From: an uncultured Pseudomonas sp.
GTDB taxonomy: Bacteria > Pseudomonadota > Gammaproteobacteria > Pseudomonadales > Pseudomonadaceae
Direction: 5' to 3'
Assembly (NCBI RefSeq): GCF_946885955.1
Contig: NZ_CAMPHI010000012.1
Coordinates: forward strand, 1-64,000
DNA: 64,000 bases
Positions within the stretch are counted from its first letter, which is position 1; the number at the start of each line of letters is the position of its first letter. The position numbers were made by a program, and so were the translations under genes. The notes under the pieces are model-generated. The model saw only the letters and a list, made by a program, of their open reading frames with translations. It was not told the DNA's origin and did no database searches. Below are positions 30,501 to 42,278 of this stretch, in pieces.

Positions 30501-30576
30501 GTGGGCGTAGCTCAGTTGGTAGAGCACAGGATTGTGGCTCCTGGTGTCGTGGGTTCGATTCCCATCGTCCACCCCA
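30501..30576 (+). tRNA. tRNA-His (anticodon GTG)
   Basis: 76 nt plus the extra G at position -1 (30500) that is diagnostic for tRNA-His. Acceptor GTGGGCG / CGTCCAC (with G-T), anticodon loop TTGTGGC, T-arm GTGGGTTCGATTCCCAT and encoded CCA. Confidence 0.95.
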
Positions 30577-30583
30577 TATTCCG

Positions 30584-30615
30584 AAACGCCAGGCCTTGGG
30601 CCTGGCGTTTTTGTT
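30584..30615 (+). terminator. Terminator-like hairpin between tRNA-His and tRNA-Leu
   Basis: Perfect 12-bp stem AAACGCCAGGCC / GGCCTGGCGTTT with loop TTG, then TTGTTTG. It ends 14 bp before tRNA-Leu. Confidence 0.75.
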
Positions 30616-30629
30616 TGAAAAGCTGATTC

Positions 30630-30714
30630 GCGGACGTGGTGGAATTGGTAGACACACTGGATTTAGGTTCCAGCGCCGCAAGGCGTGAGAGTTCGAGTCT
30701 CTCCGTCCGCACCA
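30630..30714 (+). tRNA. tRNA-Leu (anticodon TAG)
   Basis: 85 nt. Acceptor GCGGACG / CGTCCGC, anticodon loop ATTTAGG (TAG), the long variable arm typical of class II tRNA (CGCCGCAAGGCGTGA) and encoded CCA. It lies behind the hairpin at 30584-30615. Confidence 0.95.
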
Positions 30715-31092
30715 TGTAAGTAGCTGTTCCGCTGGTTTTTCCTTTGATTTCGGCAGAAGGTCGCTTTCGGGGATGTATCGGAGCAGGAATAAAAAGGCAG
30801 CTCCGAAAGGACTGCCTTTTGTCGTTTCTAGGGTTGCGACCCAGGGCTGTAGGGCGTGCCTGAGTTGATTCAGGGTAAAAGGGGCTCGGCTGTTTCAGCT
30901 TGGCCATGGACAACCACTTTCGATATCTGCGGGCTACGCGGCCCGGGTCTGGCCCGCTTTCACGCGGCAATGCAGGGTGAGATGGAATAGAAGCTGCCCT
31001 CGGGGTGACTTCTGCAAGTTGAGTCTCTAGAATGCATGCCCTTGATCGGGGCCGGAAACGGCCGGCCTATGTCTGTGCAACGAGGAATATCC
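30715..31092. other. Intergenic region between tRNA-Leu and tig
   Basis: 378 bp without a gene. A terminator hairpin lies at 30792-30823 (AAAAGGCAG / CTGCCTTTT, 11-nt loop). The tig promoter must lie in 30830-31075; I could not fix its boxes. Confidence 0.6.
30792..30823 (+). terminator. Terminator of the tRNA cluster
   Basis: Stem AAAAGGCAG (30792-30800) pairs with CTGCCTTTT (30812-30820), then GTCG. The U-run is part of the stem, so strength is moderate. Confidence 0.7.
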
Positions 31093-32403
31093 ATGCAAGT
31101 TTCTGTTGAAAATACTTCTGCTCTCGAGCGCCGCATGACCGTAGGCGTCTCCGTCGAGCGCATTGAGACTGAAGTCAACAAGCGTCTGCAGCAGACTGCC
31201 CGTCGCGCCAAGGTTCCCGGCTTCCGTCCTGGCAAGGTGCCGATGAGTGTCATTCGTCAGCGTTACGAAGATGCCGCTCGTCAGGAAGCTCTCGGCGATT
31301 TGATCCAGGCGACTTTCTATGAGGCCGTGGTCGAGCAAAAGCTCAATCCGGCTGGTTCGCCGGCTGTCGAGCCGAAGACCTTCGAAAAAGGTAAGGATCT
31401 GGAATACGTGGCCACTTTCGAAGTGTTCCCGGAATTCCAGGTTAGCGGCTTGGAGTCCATCGCCATCGAGCGCCTGCAAGCCGAAGTGGCTGACAGCGAC
31501 CTGGACAACATGCTGGAAATTCTGCGCAAGCAGAACACCCGTTTTGAGGCCGTCGAGCGCGCTGCAGAAAATGGCGATCAGTTGAACATCGATTTTGTCG
31601 GCAAAATCGATGGCGAGGCCTTCGCTGGCGGTTCCGCCAAGGGCACGCAACTGGTACTCGGTTCCGGTCGCATGATTCCTGGCTTCGAAGACGCCCTGGT
31701 CGGCGCTACGCCCGGCGAAGAGCGGGTGATCAATCCGGTGTTCCCCGAGGATTATCAAAACCTCGATCTGGCCGGTAAAACCGCCGAATTCACCGTCACC
31801 GTCAATAGCATCAGCGCTCCTCAGCTGCCCGAACTGAACGAAGAGTTTTTCGCCCTGTTCGGTGTCAAGGAAGGTGGCCTGGAAGGCTTCCGTGCGGAAG
31901 TTCGCAAGAACATGGAGCGCGAGCTGCGTCAGGCCATCAAGTCCAAGGTGAAGAGCCAGGTGATGGATGGTCTGCTGGCTGCCAACCCGATCGAGGTGCC
32001 CAAGGCGCTGGTCGGCAACGAAATCGACCGTCTGCGCGTCCAGGCTGTCCAGCAGTTCGGTGGCAACATCAAGCCGGATCAACTGCCAGCTGAACTGTTC
32101 GAAGAGCAAGCCAAGCGTCGTGTGGTGCTCGGCCTGATCGTCGCAGAAGTGGTCAAGCAGTTCGAGCTCAAGCCCGACGATGCCCGCGTCCGTGAAATGA
32201 TTCAGGAAATGGCCTCGGCCTATCAGGAACCTGAGCAGGTCATCGCCTGGTACTACAAAAACGACCAGCAAATGAACGAGGTACGTTCTGTTGTGCTGGA
32301 AGAGCAAGTTGTAGATACTGTTTTGCAGAAGGCCAACGTGACCGATAAATCGGTCTCTTACGAAGAAGCTGTCAAGCCGGTGGAAGCCCCACAAGCCGCC
32401 TGA
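31093..32403 (+). CDS. tig: Trigger factor, ribosome-bound chaperone and prolyl isomerase
   Basis: 436 residues. N-terminal ribosome-binding domain with the tail signature [19 protein letters not shown] (about 39-57). FKBP-type PPIase domain about 150-245 ([18 protein letters not shown]). C-terminal substrate-binding arms are rich in helix ([29 protein letters not shown]). I start at ATG 31093 after GAGGA; upstream in-frame ATGs at 31036 and 31069 have no homologous sequence. First gene of tig-clpP-clpX. Confidence 0.97.
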   Translation: MQVSVENTSALERRMTVGVSVERIETEVNKRLQQTARRAKVPGFRPGKVPMSVIRQRYEDAARQEALGDLIQATFYEAVVEQKLNPAGSPAVEPKTFEKGKDLEYVATFEVFPEFQVSGLESIAIERLQAEVADSDLDNMLEILRKQNTRFEAVERAAENGDQLNIDFVGKIDGEAFAGGSAKGTQLVLGSGRMIPGFEDALVGATPGEERVINPVFPEDYQNLDLAGKTAEFTVTVNSISAPQLPELNEEFFALFGVKEGGLEGFRAEVRKNMERELRQAIKSKVKSQVMDGLLAANPIEVPKALVGNEIDRLRVQAVQQFGGNIKPDQLPAELFEEQAKRRVVLGLIVAEVVKQFELKPDDARVREMIQEMASAYQEPEQVIAWYYKNDQQMNEVRSVVLEEQVVDTVLQKANVTDKSVSYEEAVKPVEAPQAA

Positions 32404-32427
32404 TTCCTTACCTCGTTCGAGCAAACC

Positions 32428-32453
32428 ATAAGCCAGCCTCCGTGCTGGCTTAT
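32428..32453 (+). promoter_or_regulatory. Hairpin between tig and clpP
   Basis: Perfect 10-bp stem ATAAGCCAGC / GCTGGCTTAT with 6-nt loop CTCCGT and no following T-run. It may partially terminate, stabilise the upstream mRNA or separate tig from clpP transcripts. Confidence 0.55.
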
Positions 32454-32493
32454 GCGTATTTGAGAAATGACTATTTAGGGAGCGAGTGCACGA

Positions 32494-33144
32494 ATGTCGC
32501 GTAATCCTTTTACCCAGCAAATGCCTGATATCCAAGCCGCCGGCGGCCTGGTGCCCATGGTTATCGAACAGTCGGCCCGCGGTGAGCGCGCCTACGACAT
32601 TTATTCGCGTCTGCTCAAGGAACGAGTGATTTTCCTGATTGGCCCTGTCGAAGACTACATGGCCAACCTGATTGCCGCTCAGCTGCTGTTCCTCGAAGCA
32701 GAGAACCCGGACAAGGACATCCATCTCTACATCAACTCGCCTGGCGGTTCGGTTACCGCGGGCATGTCGATCTACGACACCATGCAGTTCATCAAGCCGG
32801 ACGTTTCCACCATCTGTATCGGCCAAGCCTGCAGTATGGGGGCCTTGCTGCTGGCCGGCGGCGCAGCGGGCAAGCGCTACTGCCTGCCGCACTCGCGCAT
32901 GATGATTCACCAGCCATTGGGCGGTTTCCAGGGGCAGGCTTCGGATATCGAAATCCATGCCAAGGAAATCCTGTTCATCCGCGAGCGTCTCAACCAGGTT
33001 TTGGCCAATCATACTGGTCAGCCTATCGAGGTAATCGCTCGGGATACCGATCGCGATCGCTTTATGAGCGGCGAAGAAGCGGTGAATTATCGGCTTATCG
33101 ACCAGGTTCTGGCCAAGCGCGATTTACCCGCAAAGCCCGCCTGA
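32494..33144 (+). CDS. clpP: ATP-dependent Clp protease proteolytic subunit
   Basis: 216 residues. Serine protease of the ClpXP/ClpAP complexes. Catalytic triad S114 (GQACSMGA), H139 (MMIHQP) and D188 (DTDRDRF), each three residues later than in E. coli precursor numbering. [11 protein letters not shown] forms the oxyanion loop. A short N-terminal propeptide is expected. AGGGAGCGAG lies before the ATG. ClpX is encoded next, 98 bp downstream. Confidence 0.97.
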   Translation: MSRNPFTQQMPDIQAAGGLVPMVIEQSARGERAYDIYSRLLKERVIFLIGPVEDYMANLIAAQLLFLEAENPDKDIHLYINSPGGSVTAGMSIYDTMQFIKPDVSTICIGQACSMGALLLAGGAAGKRYCLPHSRMMIHQPLGGFQGQASDIEIHAKEILFIRERLNQVLANHTGQPIEVIARDTDRDRFMSGEEAVNYRLIDQVLAKRDLPAKPA

Positions 33145-33173
33145 AACCGCTAGTCGAGTTTAGCTGAACAGCC

Positions 33174-33195
33174 TGCGGGCTTGAAAATGCCCGCA
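33174..33195 (+). promoter_or_regulatory. Hairpin between clpP and clpX
   Basis: Stem TGCGGGC / GCCCGCA with an 8-nt loop followed by TTTGCC. The T-run is weak, so it would be a partial terminator or mRNA-stabilising element. Confidence 0.45.
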
Positions 33196-33242
33196 TTTGC
33201 CTTCATCTTGTGTTTTAAGCCTATCGGATTTGGATTGATCGA

Positions 33243-34523
33243 ATGACTGACACCCGCAACGGCGAGGACAACGGCAAGCTGCTTTATTGCTCCTTCTGCG
33301 GCAAAAGCCAGCATGAAGTACGCAAATTGATTGCCGGCCCCTCGGTCTTTATCTGCGACGAGTGCGTCGACCTGTGCAACGACATCATCCGCGAGGAGGT
33401 GCAGGAGGCACAGGCCGAGAGCAGCGCGCACAAACTGCCTGCGCCCAAGGAAATCAGTACCATCCTTGACCAGTACGTAATTGGCCAGGAGCGGGCGAAG
33501 AAGGTCTTGGCGGTAGCGGTCTACAACCATTACAAGCGCCTCAACCAGCGCGAGAAGAAAGACGACGTCGAGCTCGGTAAAAGCAACATCCTGCTGATCG
33601 GACCTACCGGCTCGGGCAAGACGCTGCTGGCCGAAACCCTCGCGCGTCTGCTCAATGTGCCCTTCACGATTGCCGATGCCACCACGCTGACCGAAGCCGG
33701 TTATGTCGGGGAGGATGTCGAAAACATCATTCAGAAGCTGCTGCAGAAGTGCGACTACGATGTGGAAAAAGCCCAGATGGGCATCGTCTACATCGATGAA
33801 ATCGACAAGATTTCCCGTAAGTCCGACAACCCGTCCATCACTCGCGACGTATCGGGTGAAGGCGTTCAGCAGGCTTTGCTGAAGCTGATCGAGGGGACTG
33901 TGGCATCGGTTCCGCCGCAGGGCGGTCGTAAGCACCCGCAGCAGGAGTTCTTGCAGGTCGACACGCGCAATATCCTGTTTATCTGTGGTGGCGCCTTCTC
34001 CGGCCTGGAGAAAGTCATCCAGGGACGCTCCACCCGGGGCGGCATCGGTTTCAATGCCGAGGTCCGCAGCAAGGAGGAGGGCAAGAAGATTGGCGAATCC
34101 TTGCGTGCCGTCGAGCCGGACGATCTGGTGAAATTCGGCCTGATTCCCGAGTTCGTGGGGCGCTTGCCGGTTATCGCGACACTGGACGAGTTGGATGAAG
34201 CTGCCTTGATGCAGATTCTGACCGAGCCCAAGAATGCGTTGACCAAGCAGTATGGCAAGTTGTTCGAGATGGAAGGGGTCGAGCTCGAGTTCCGCCCTGA
34301 CGCCTTGCGGGCCGTCGCGCGTAAGGCGCTGGAGCGCAAGACCGGTGCTCGTGGCCTGCGCTCGATCCTGGAGGGTATCCTGCTCGACACCATGTATGAA
34401 ATTCCGTCGCAAACCGACGTGAGCAAGGTGGTGATCGACGAGGGTGTGATCGATGGGTCCACTCAGCCATTATTGATCTACGAAAACAGCGAGCCGCCAG
34501 CCAAGGCAGCGCCTGACGCGTGA
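33243..34523 (+). CDS. clpX: ATP-dependent Clp protease unfoldase subunit ClpX
   Basis: 426 residues. N-terminal zinc-binding domain with four cysteines C16, C19, C38 and C41. AAA+ domain with Walker A GPTGSGKT (about 120), Walker [10 protein letters not shown] (about 182) and the sensor and arginine-finger regions. The segment [21 protein letters not shown] is typical of ClpX. Unfolds tagged substrates for ClpP. Confidence 0.97.
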   Translation: MTDTRNGEDNGKLLYCSFCGKSQHEVRKLIAGPSVFICDECVDLCNDIIREEVQEAQAESSAHKLPAPKEISTILDQYVIGQERAKKVLAVAVYNHYKRLNQREKKDDVELGKSNILLIGPTGSGKTLLAETLARLLNVPFTIADATTLTEAGYVGEDVENIIQKLLQKCDYDVEKAQMGIVYIDEIDKISRKSDNPSITRDVSGEGVQQALLKLIEGTVASVPPQGGRKHPQQEFLQVDTRNILFICGGAFSGLEKVIQGRSTRGGIGFNAEVRSKEEGKKIGESLRAVEPDDLVKFGLIPEFVGRLPVIATLDELDEAALMQILTEPKNALTKQYGKLFEMEGVELEFRPDALRAVARKALERKTGARGLRSILEGILLDTMYEIPSQTDVSKVVIDEGVIDGSTQPLLIYENSEPPAKAAPDA

Positions 34524-34550
34524 TCGAAAAGGCGTCTGTTACATGTTGAA

Positions 34551-34581
34551 AGCAAAGGGGCCTTTTGGCCCCTTTGCTTTT
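34551..34581 (+). terminator. Rho-independent terminator of clpX
   Basis: 12-bp perfect stem AGCAAAGGGGCC / GGCCCCTTTGCT with loop TTTT, followed by TTTACC. Confidence 0.9.
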
Positions 34582-34593
34582 ACCGCGGCAACG

Positions 34594-34623
34594 CTTGTTT
34601 TTTACCGGGGCTGCCCCCATCTT
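34594..34623 (+). promoter_or_regulatory. Heat-shock (sigma-32) promoter of lon
   Basis: CTTGTTT at 34594-34600 and CCCCATCTT at 34615-34623 are 14 bp apart, close to the sigma-32 consensus CTTGAAA-N11-16-CCCCATNTA. It lies directly behind the clpX terminator and 59 bp before the lon ATG. Confidence 0.75.
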
Positions 34624-34681
34624 AGGTTCAAGGGTAACCCATCTACTTACTGCCTTTGTGGCCGACCTAGAGCCGAAAATC

Positions 34682-37078
<2,397 letters not shown>

Positions 37079-37091
37079 CCGGAGGGCTTCC

Positions 37092-37121
37092 TTGACACCA
37101 TTTTCAGGCCCTTGCTATAAA
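37092..37121 (+). promoter_or_regulatory. Sigma-70 promoter of hupB
   Basis: TTGACA (37092-37097) and TATAAA (37116-37121) with an 18-bp spacer; the start would lie near 37128, leaving a leader of about 87 nt. Confidence 0.8.
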
Positions 37122-37214
37122 GCGGCTCTTATTGTGTCGGCAAGCCATCCAGCACCGCTTTGCTTTCACTAAAATTCAAAGAAACAAACTCAACAGAAAT
37201 TAAGGGGACTTAGA

Positions 37215-37487
37215 GTGAACAAGTCGGAACTGATCGATGCCATCGCTGCATCTGCTGATATCCCGAAGGCTGTTGCAGGCCGCGCGTTGGACGCAGTGAT
37301 TGAATCCGTTACTGGCGCCTTGAAGGCTGGTGATTCCGTTGTACTGGTTGGTTTCGGTACCTTTGCTGTCAAAGAGCGCGCCGCTCGCACTGGCCGCAAC
37401 CCGCAGACCGGTAAGCCCATCAGCATCGCCGCTGCTAAGATTCCAGGCTTCAAAGCCGGTAAAGCACTGAAAGACGCTGTCAACTAA
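37215..37487 (+). CDS. hupB: DNA-binding protein HU-beta
   Basis: 90 residues, standard HU length. Signature [24 protein letters not shown] in the DNA-binding arm. Starts with GTG at 37215 after AAGGGGA (6-nt spacing). Nucleoid architecture protein; its position after lon is conserved in proteobacteria. Confidence 0.97.
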   Translation: MNKSELIDAIAASADIPKAVAGRALDAVIESVTGALKAGDSVVLVGFGTFAVKERAARTGRNPQTGKPISIAAAKIPGFKAGKALKDAVN

Positions 37488-37510
37488 GCGTCTTCCAGAC
37501 TTTACCTCTC

Positions 37511-37531
37511 AGACCGGGCTAAGCCCGATCT
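37511..37531 (+). other. Hairpin between hupB and tRNA-Asp
   Basis: AGA-C-CGGGC / GCCCG-A-TCT with a 3-nt loop and one mismatch, no T-run, 6 bp before the tRNA. It could be a weak terminator of hupB or a processing signal if the tRNA is read from the hupB promoter. Confidence 0.4.
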
Positions 37532-37537
37532 GACAGC

Positions 37538-37614
37538 GGAGCGGTAGTTCAGTCGGTTAGAATACCGGCCTGTCACGCCGGGGGTCGCGGGTTCGAGTCC
37601 CGTCCGCTCCGCCA
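37538..37614 (+). tRNA. tRNA-Asp (anticodon GTC)
   Basis: 77 nt. Acceptor GGAGCGG / CCGCTCC, anticodon loop CTGTCAC (GTC), T-arm GCGGGTTCGAGTCCCGT and encoded CCA. It lies between hupB and ppiD. Confidence 0.95.
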
Positions 37615-37621
37615 GTTTACG

Positions 37622-37651
37622 AGAAGGCGCATCCTCGGATGCGCCTTTCTT
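37622..37651 (+). terminator. Terminator after tRNA-Asp
   Basis: Stem AAGGCGCATC / GATGCGCCTT with a CTCG tetraloop, then TCTTCT. Confidence 0.75.
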
Positions 37652-37714
37652 CTATCCGGACTTTACCCACACTGCGCGACTGCTTTATTTTTGTTCAGTC
37701 GTTCTGGGGGACGC

Positions 37715-39577
37715 ATGCTGCAAAACATCAGGGACAATTCACAGGGTTGGATTGCCAAAACCATCATCGGTCTCATAGTCGCGCTTTTGGCGCTGACCGG
37801 TGTGGACGCCATTTTCACCAGCACCAGCAATAGCCAGAACGCCGCAAAGGTGAACGGCGATAAAATCACCACGGTAGAGCTGGGCCAGGCGGTGGAAATG
37901 CAGCGTCGCCAGCTGCTGCAGCAACTGGGGCGTGATTTCGACGCATCACTGCTCGATGAGAAGCTGCTTCGTGGTGCGGCGCTGGATGGGTTGGTCGAGC
38001 GCACGCTGTTGCTGCAGGCCGCAGAAAAGGCCGATTTCGCCTTCTCCAAGGAAGCCATCGATCAACTGGTGCTGCAAACGCCGGAATTTCTGGCCGACGG
38101 CAAGTTCGATGTAAATCGTTTCGATCAGGTCATCCGCCAGCTGGGCTACACCCGCATGCAGTTCCGGCGCATGCTCGAAGAAGAAATGCTGATCGGCCAA
38201 CTGCGCGCAGGTCTGGCCGGCAGTGGTTTCGTCACCGATGCCGAGATTGCCGATTTCGCCCGCCTGGAAAAGCAGACCCGCGACTTCGCCACCCTGACAT
38301 TGCCTGCCGATAGCGCCGCCGTAGAACTGAGCGATGACGACGTCAAGGCGTATTACGAAGCCCAGGCCAATGAGTTCATGAGCCCTGAGCAAGTGGTGCT
38401 GGAGTATGTCGAGCTGAACAAGGATGACTTCTTCGATGAGGTCAAGGTCAGCGACGAAGCCCTGCAGAATGCCTACCGGGATGAAATCGCCAACCTCTCC
38501 GAACAGCGTCGGGCGGCTCACATCCTGATCGAGCCAAGCGATTCGCTGACTGACGAGCAGGCCAAGGCGAAGATCCAGGACATTGAAAAACGCCTGCAGC
38601 AGGGTGAAGATTTCGCCGCGCTGGCCAAGGAGTTTTCCGCGGACCCGGGTTCTGCCGCCAACGGTGGTGACCTCGGCTTTGCCGGTCCTGGGGTCTATGA
38701 CCCTGCATTCGAGAAGGCGCTGTACGCGCTGCAGAAAGACCAGGTTTCGGCGCCGGTTCGCAGTGAATTCGGCTGGCACCTGATCAAGCTTCTTGATGTA
38801 CAGGCTCCCGAAATTCCAAGTCTCGACAGCTTGAAAGACAAACTGCTGCATGACCTCAAGGCACGTCAGGTCGAGGAGCGCTTCGTCGAGGCTTCGAAAC
38901 AACTCGAAGACAGCGCTTTCGAAGCGTCCGACCTGGTTCAGCCTGCTCAGGAGCTTGGGCTTGAGGTGAAAACCACCGAGCCGTTCGGTCGCGAAGGCGG
39001 CGAGGGCATTGCCGCCAATCGGCAGGTGATCAAGGAAGCGTTCAGCAGCGAGGTTCTGGAAGACGGCGCCAACAGCAGCGCGATCGAGCTCGATCCCAAT
39101 ACAGTGGTGGTCGTGCGCGTCAAGGAGCACAAAAAACCTAAGCGCCTGGCGCTTGATCAGGTCGCGGAGAGCATTCGTGCGCAACTGACCAAGGTCCGTG
39201 CCAGCGAGGCGGCCAAGGCGCGGGGCGAAGAACTGCTGAGCGCGCTGCGTTCAGGGAAGTCGTCGACCGACCAAGCAACCTGGAAGGTGACCGAGGCGGC
39301 AACCCGCAGCCAGGAAGGTTTGGAACCTGCCATTCTGCAGGAGCTGTTTCGCATGCCCAAGCCGAGCGACGCTGGTAAGCCCACGTATGCAGGTGTGAGC
39401 CTGCAAAGCGGCGATTACGTGATCGTACGCCTGGACGGGGTAAACGAGCCGGAGAAGGCTTTGTCTGACGAAGACAAGGCGATGTATGGCCGTTTCCTGG
39501 CCTCGCGTAGCGGCAAGCAGGATTTCGCTGCCTTCCGCAAGGAGCTGGAAGCCAAGGCCGAGATCGAGAAGTTCTGA
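37715..39577 (+). CDS. ppiD: Periplasmic folding chaperone PpiD (SurA/parvulin type)
   Basis: 620 residues. N-terminal membrane anchor (residues about 15-35, IAKTIIGLIVALLALTGVDAIF) preceded by MLQNIRDNSQGW, typical of PpiD. SurA-like N domain to about 245. Parvulin domain about 255-360 (RRAAHILIEPSDSLTDEQAKAK...SAPVRSEFGWHLIKLL). The C-terminal domain contacts exported proteins near SecYEG. I choose ATG 37715 after a G-rich ribosome site; a TTG at 37691 is less likely. Confidence 0.94.
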   Translation: MLQNIRDNSQGWIAKTIIGLIVALLALTGVDAIFTSTSNSQNAAKVNGDKITTVELGQAVEMQRRQLLQQLGRDFDASLLDEKLLRGAALDGLVERTLLLQAAEKADFAFSKEAIDQLVLQTPEFLADGKFDVNRFDQVIRQLGYTRMQFRRMLEEEMLIGQLRAGLAGSGFVTDAEIADFARLEKQTRDFATLTLPADSAAVELSDDDVKAYYEAQANEFMSPEQVVLEYVELNKDDFFDEVKVSDEALQNAYRDEIANLSEQRRAAHILIEPSDSLTDEQAKAKIQDIEKRLQQGEDFAALAKEFSADPGSAANGGDLGFAGPGVYDPAFEKALYALQKDQVSAPVRSEFGWHLIKLLDVQAPEIPSLDSLKDKLLHDLKARQVEERFVEASKQLEDSAFEASDLVQPAQELGLEVKTTEPFGREGGEGIAANRQVIKEAFSSEVLEDGANSSAIELDPNTVVVVRVKEHKKPKRLALDQVAESIRAQLTKVRASEAAKARGEELLSALRSGKSSTDQATWKVTEAATRSQEGLEPAILQELFRMPKPSDAGKPTYAGVSLQSGDYVIVRLDGVNEPEKALSDEDKAMYGRFLASRSGKQDFAAFRKELEAKAEIEKF

Positions 39578-39593
39578 TCGACTCCGCCACATC

Positions 39594-39622
39594 AAAGGCC
39601 GCTTATCCAAGCGGCCTTTTTT
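39594..39622 (+). terminator. Rho-independent terminator of ppiD
   Basis: 11-bp stem AAAGGCCGCTT / AAGCGGCCTTT with loop ATCC and further T residues. Confidence 0.9.
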
Positions 39623-39785
39623 GTACTCGTGATTTTGTATCCGTAAAAATGTGGTGCTCTCAAGAGAGTGTGCGGCCTCGCGGCGAACGCGCGCCGTGAG
39701 GGCGAGCTGCTTATCGTGGCGAAGCGCCACAGCACACCTCATGGCGATACGAGAGGGGCGTTGGGGGCAGTGGCGCCGCACAAAC

Positions 39786-39818
39786 AAAAACGCCCGGTGC
39801 TGAGCACCGGGCGTTTTT
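39786..39818 (-). terminator. Terminator of the yej-fabI unit
   Basis: Perfect stem AAAAACGCCCGGTGC / GCACCGGGCGTTTTT with loop TGA, 19 bp after the fabI stop on the reverse strand; it may act in both directions. Confidence 0.9.
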
Positions 39819-39836
39819 CATGCAGCGGTCACTGAC

Positions 39837-40634
39837 TTACTCTTCGTCCATGGCGCCCATGGCCGTGGTGTTGAAGCCGCCGTCGACATACATGATTTCA
39901 CCGCTGACACCCGAAGCCAGGTCGGAGCAGAGGAAAGCGCCGGCGTTGCCGACTTCTTCAATGGTCACGTTGCGGCGCAGCGGGGTCTGTTTCTCGTTGG
40001 CTGCGAGCATCTTGCGGAAACTCTTGATGCCCGAAGCGGCGAGGGTGCGGATCGGTCCAGCGGAGATGGCGTTGACCCGGGTGCCCTCGGCGCCAAGGCT
40101 GCCGGCCAGGTAACGTACGCCGGCTTCCAGGCTGGCTTTGGCCATGCCCATGACGTTGTAGTTGGGCATGGTGCGTTCGGCACCCAGGTAGGAGAGGGTC
40201 AGCAGACTGCCGTTACGGCCCTTCATCATCTCGCGGCCTGCTTTGGCCAGTGCGACGAAGCTGTAGGCACTGATGTCATGAGCGATGCGGAAGCCTTCGC
40301 GGGTGGTGACTTCAGTGAAGTCGCCGTTGAGCTGGTCGCCCGGGGCGAAGCCCACGGAGTGAACGATACAGTCGAGGCCGTCCCACTGCTTGCTCAGGGC
40401 TTCGAATACCGAGGCGATTTCCTCATCGCTGGCGACATCGCACGGGAAGCACAATTCGGGGCTGGAACCCCAGCCTGCGGCGAACTCTTCGACCCGGCCC
40501 TTGAGCTTTTCATTCTGATAGGTGAAGGCCAGTTCCGCGCCCTCGCGGTGCATCGCAGCGGCGATACCCGAGGCGATGGAGAGCTTGCTGGCGACACCAA
40601 CGATCAGTACGCGCTTACCGCTTAGAAAACCCAT
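39837..40634 (-). CDS. fabI: Enoyl-[acyl-carrier-protein] reductase (NADH)
   Basis: 265 residues. Last step of fatty-acid elongation; target of triclosan. Rossmann N-terminus [20 protein letters not shown]; catalytic Y149, Y159 and K166 with the Y-x6-K spacing (NYNVMGMAK). C-terminal [17 protein letters not shown] start at ATG 40634; the nine extra upstream residues lack homologous sequence. It follows yejF by 23 bp and shares its strand and terminator, so it is probably also read from the ABC importer operon. Confidence 0.96.
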   Translation of the reverse strand: MGFLSGKRVLIVGVASKLSIASGIAAAMHREGAELAFTYQNEKLKGRVEEFAAGWGSSPELCFPCDVASDEEIASVFEALSKQWDGLDCIVHSVGFAPGDQLNGDFTEVTTREGFRIAHDISAYSFVALAKAGREMMKGRNGSLLTLSYLGAERTMPNYNVMGMAKASLEAGVRYLAGSLGAEGTRVNAISAGPIRTLAASGIKSFRKMLAANEKQTPLRRNVTIEEVGNAGAFLCSDLASGVSGEIMYVDGGFNTTAMGAMDEE

Positions 40635-40657
40635 ATGTGTTCTTCCTCTTCCTGCTT

Positions 40658-42277
40658 TCAAGGATTATCAGCGACGGCTGGTGCCATAAAGGCGGCTTCC
40701 AGCAGTTGCTGCGTATAAAGATGTTGCGGTGCGGCGAAGATCGCACCTGCCGGCCCCTGTTCGACCGCTTGCCCCTCCTTGACCACGATCAGGTGGTGGC
40801 TAAGCGCCCGAACCACAGCCAGGTCATGGCTGATGAACAGGTAGGTCAGGTTGTACTTGGCCTGCAACGTACGTAACAACTCCACTACTTGGCGCTGCAC
40901 TGTGCGGTCGAGCGCCGAAGTCGGCTCGTCCAACAGTATCAGCGCCGGTTTCAATACCAGCGCCCGGGCAATGGCGATACGCTGGCGTTGCCCACCGGAA
41001 AATTCATGGGGGTAACGGTGCCGGGTTTCCGGATCCAGGCCCACTTCCAGCAGTGCATCGACAATCGCCTGCTCCTGTTCCGCAGCAGAGCCCATACGAT
41101 GGATTCGCAACCCTTCGCCGACGATCATGCCCACCGTCATACGGGGGCTCAAACTGCCGAATGGGTCCTGAAACACCACCTGCATCTGTCGGCGAAACGG
41201 CCGTACTTCTTGTTGCGACAACCCTTCCAGGGCTTTGCCCTGAAAGCGAATGCCCCCCTGGCTACCCAGCAGTCGCAGGATGGCCAGGCCCAGTGTGGAT
41301 TTGCCGGAACCGCTTTCGCCGACAATGCCCAGGGTTTGGCCCTGGAGCAGGCTGAAATTGATGCCATCCACGGCTTTCACATAATCGGCGGTGCGGCGTA
41401 ACAAGCCCTTTTTTATCGGGAACCACACACGTAGATCCTGCACCTCCAGCAACGTCTCGCCTGCCGGAAGCTCCACTGGTTGGCCACTGGGTTCGGCACC
41501 GAGCAGTTCCCGGGTATAGGCATGCTGCGGCGCGCGGAACAATTGTTCGCAAGACGCTTGTTCGACGACCTGTCCGCGCTGCATGACACATACATGGTCG
41601 GCAATTCGCCGAACCAGATTGAGATCGTGGCTGATCAGCAGCATCGCCATGCCGGTGCGCGCCTGCAGTTCCTTGAGTAGTTCGAGGATTTTCAGCTGTA
41701 CGGTGACGTCCAGAGCGGTGGTCGGTTCATCGGCAATCAACAGTTCGGGCTCGTTGGCCAGGGCCATGGCGATCATCACGCGTTGACGCTGACCGCCAGA
41801 GAGCTCATGCGGATAAGCCTTGAGTCGCTTGCGCGGCTCCGGGATGCCGACCATATCGAGCAGTTCCAGGGTACGTGCGGTAGCCGCCTTGCCGGTCAGG
41901 CCCTTGTGCAGGGCGAGCACTTCGTTGATCTGCTTTTCGATGGTGTGCAGCGGGTTGAGCGAGGTCATCGGTTCCTGGAAGACCATGGCGATACGATTGC
42001 CGCGAATCGCCCGCAGTTTCTTCTCGCTGGTCTTGAGCAGGTCTTCGCCGCCGTATTCGATAGTGCCGCTGGGGTGCTGCGCCAGCGGGTAGGGCAACAG
42101 GCGCAGGATCGAATGGGCGGTGACCGATTTTCCGGAGCCGCTCTCGCCAACCAGCGCCAGGGTTTGACCCCGCTGAATGCTGAAGCTGACGTTCTCCACC
42201 ACGCGCTCACGCCGCTCGCCGGTGACGAACTCGATAGCCAGGTCGCGCACTTCGATGAGGGTATTGGATTCGCTCAT
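40658..42277 (-). CDS. yejF: Fused duplicated ABC ATPase of peptide/microcin-C type importer
   Basis: 539 residues with two complete oligopeptide-type ATPase domains: Walker A GESGSGKS twice, signature [15 protein letters not shown] (about 160) and [15 protein letters not shown] (about 440), and H-loops [10 protein letters not shown] and [10 protein letters not shown]. The fused layout is typical of YejF. Powers uptake with YejB and YejE. Start at ATG 42277 (GAGGAAATGAC upstream), 1 bp after the yejE stop. Confidence 0.92.
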   Translation of the reverse strand: MSESNTLIEVRDLAIEFVTGERRERVVENVSFSIQRGQTLALVGESGSGKSVTAHSILRLLPYPLAQHPSGTIEYGGEDLLKTSEKKLRAIRGNRIAMVFQEPMTSLNPLHTIEKQINEVLALHKGLTGKAATARTLELLDMVGIPEPRKRLKAYPHELSGGQRQRVMIAMALANEPELLIADEPTTALDVTVQLKILELLKELQARTGMAMLLISHDLNLVRRIADHVCVMQRGQVVEQASCEQLFRAPQHAYTRELLGAEPSGQPVELPAGETLLEVQDLRVWFPIKKGLLRRTADYVKAVDGINFSLLQGQTLGIVGESGSGKSTLGLAILRLLGSQGGIRFQGKALEGLSQQEVRPFRRQMQVVFQDPFGSLSPRMTVGMIVGEGLRIHRMGSAAEQEQAIVDALLEVGLDPETRHRYPHEFSGGQRQRIAIARALVLKPALILLDEPTSALDRTVQRQVVELLRTLQAKYNLTYLFISHDLAVVRALSHHLIVVKEGQAVEQGPAGAIFAAPQHLYTQQLLEAAFMAPAVADNP

Positions 42278-42278
42278 G

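Noticed and set aside
30025..30970. Reverse- and forward-strand frames across the tRNA cluster, some resembling annotated hypothetical proteins
   Set aside because: They are translations of tRNA sequences, a common annotation artefact.
31027..33012. Reverse-strand frame of 661 codons opposite tig and clpP
   Set aside because: Runs through two certain genes and the intergenic hairpin between them; no motif.
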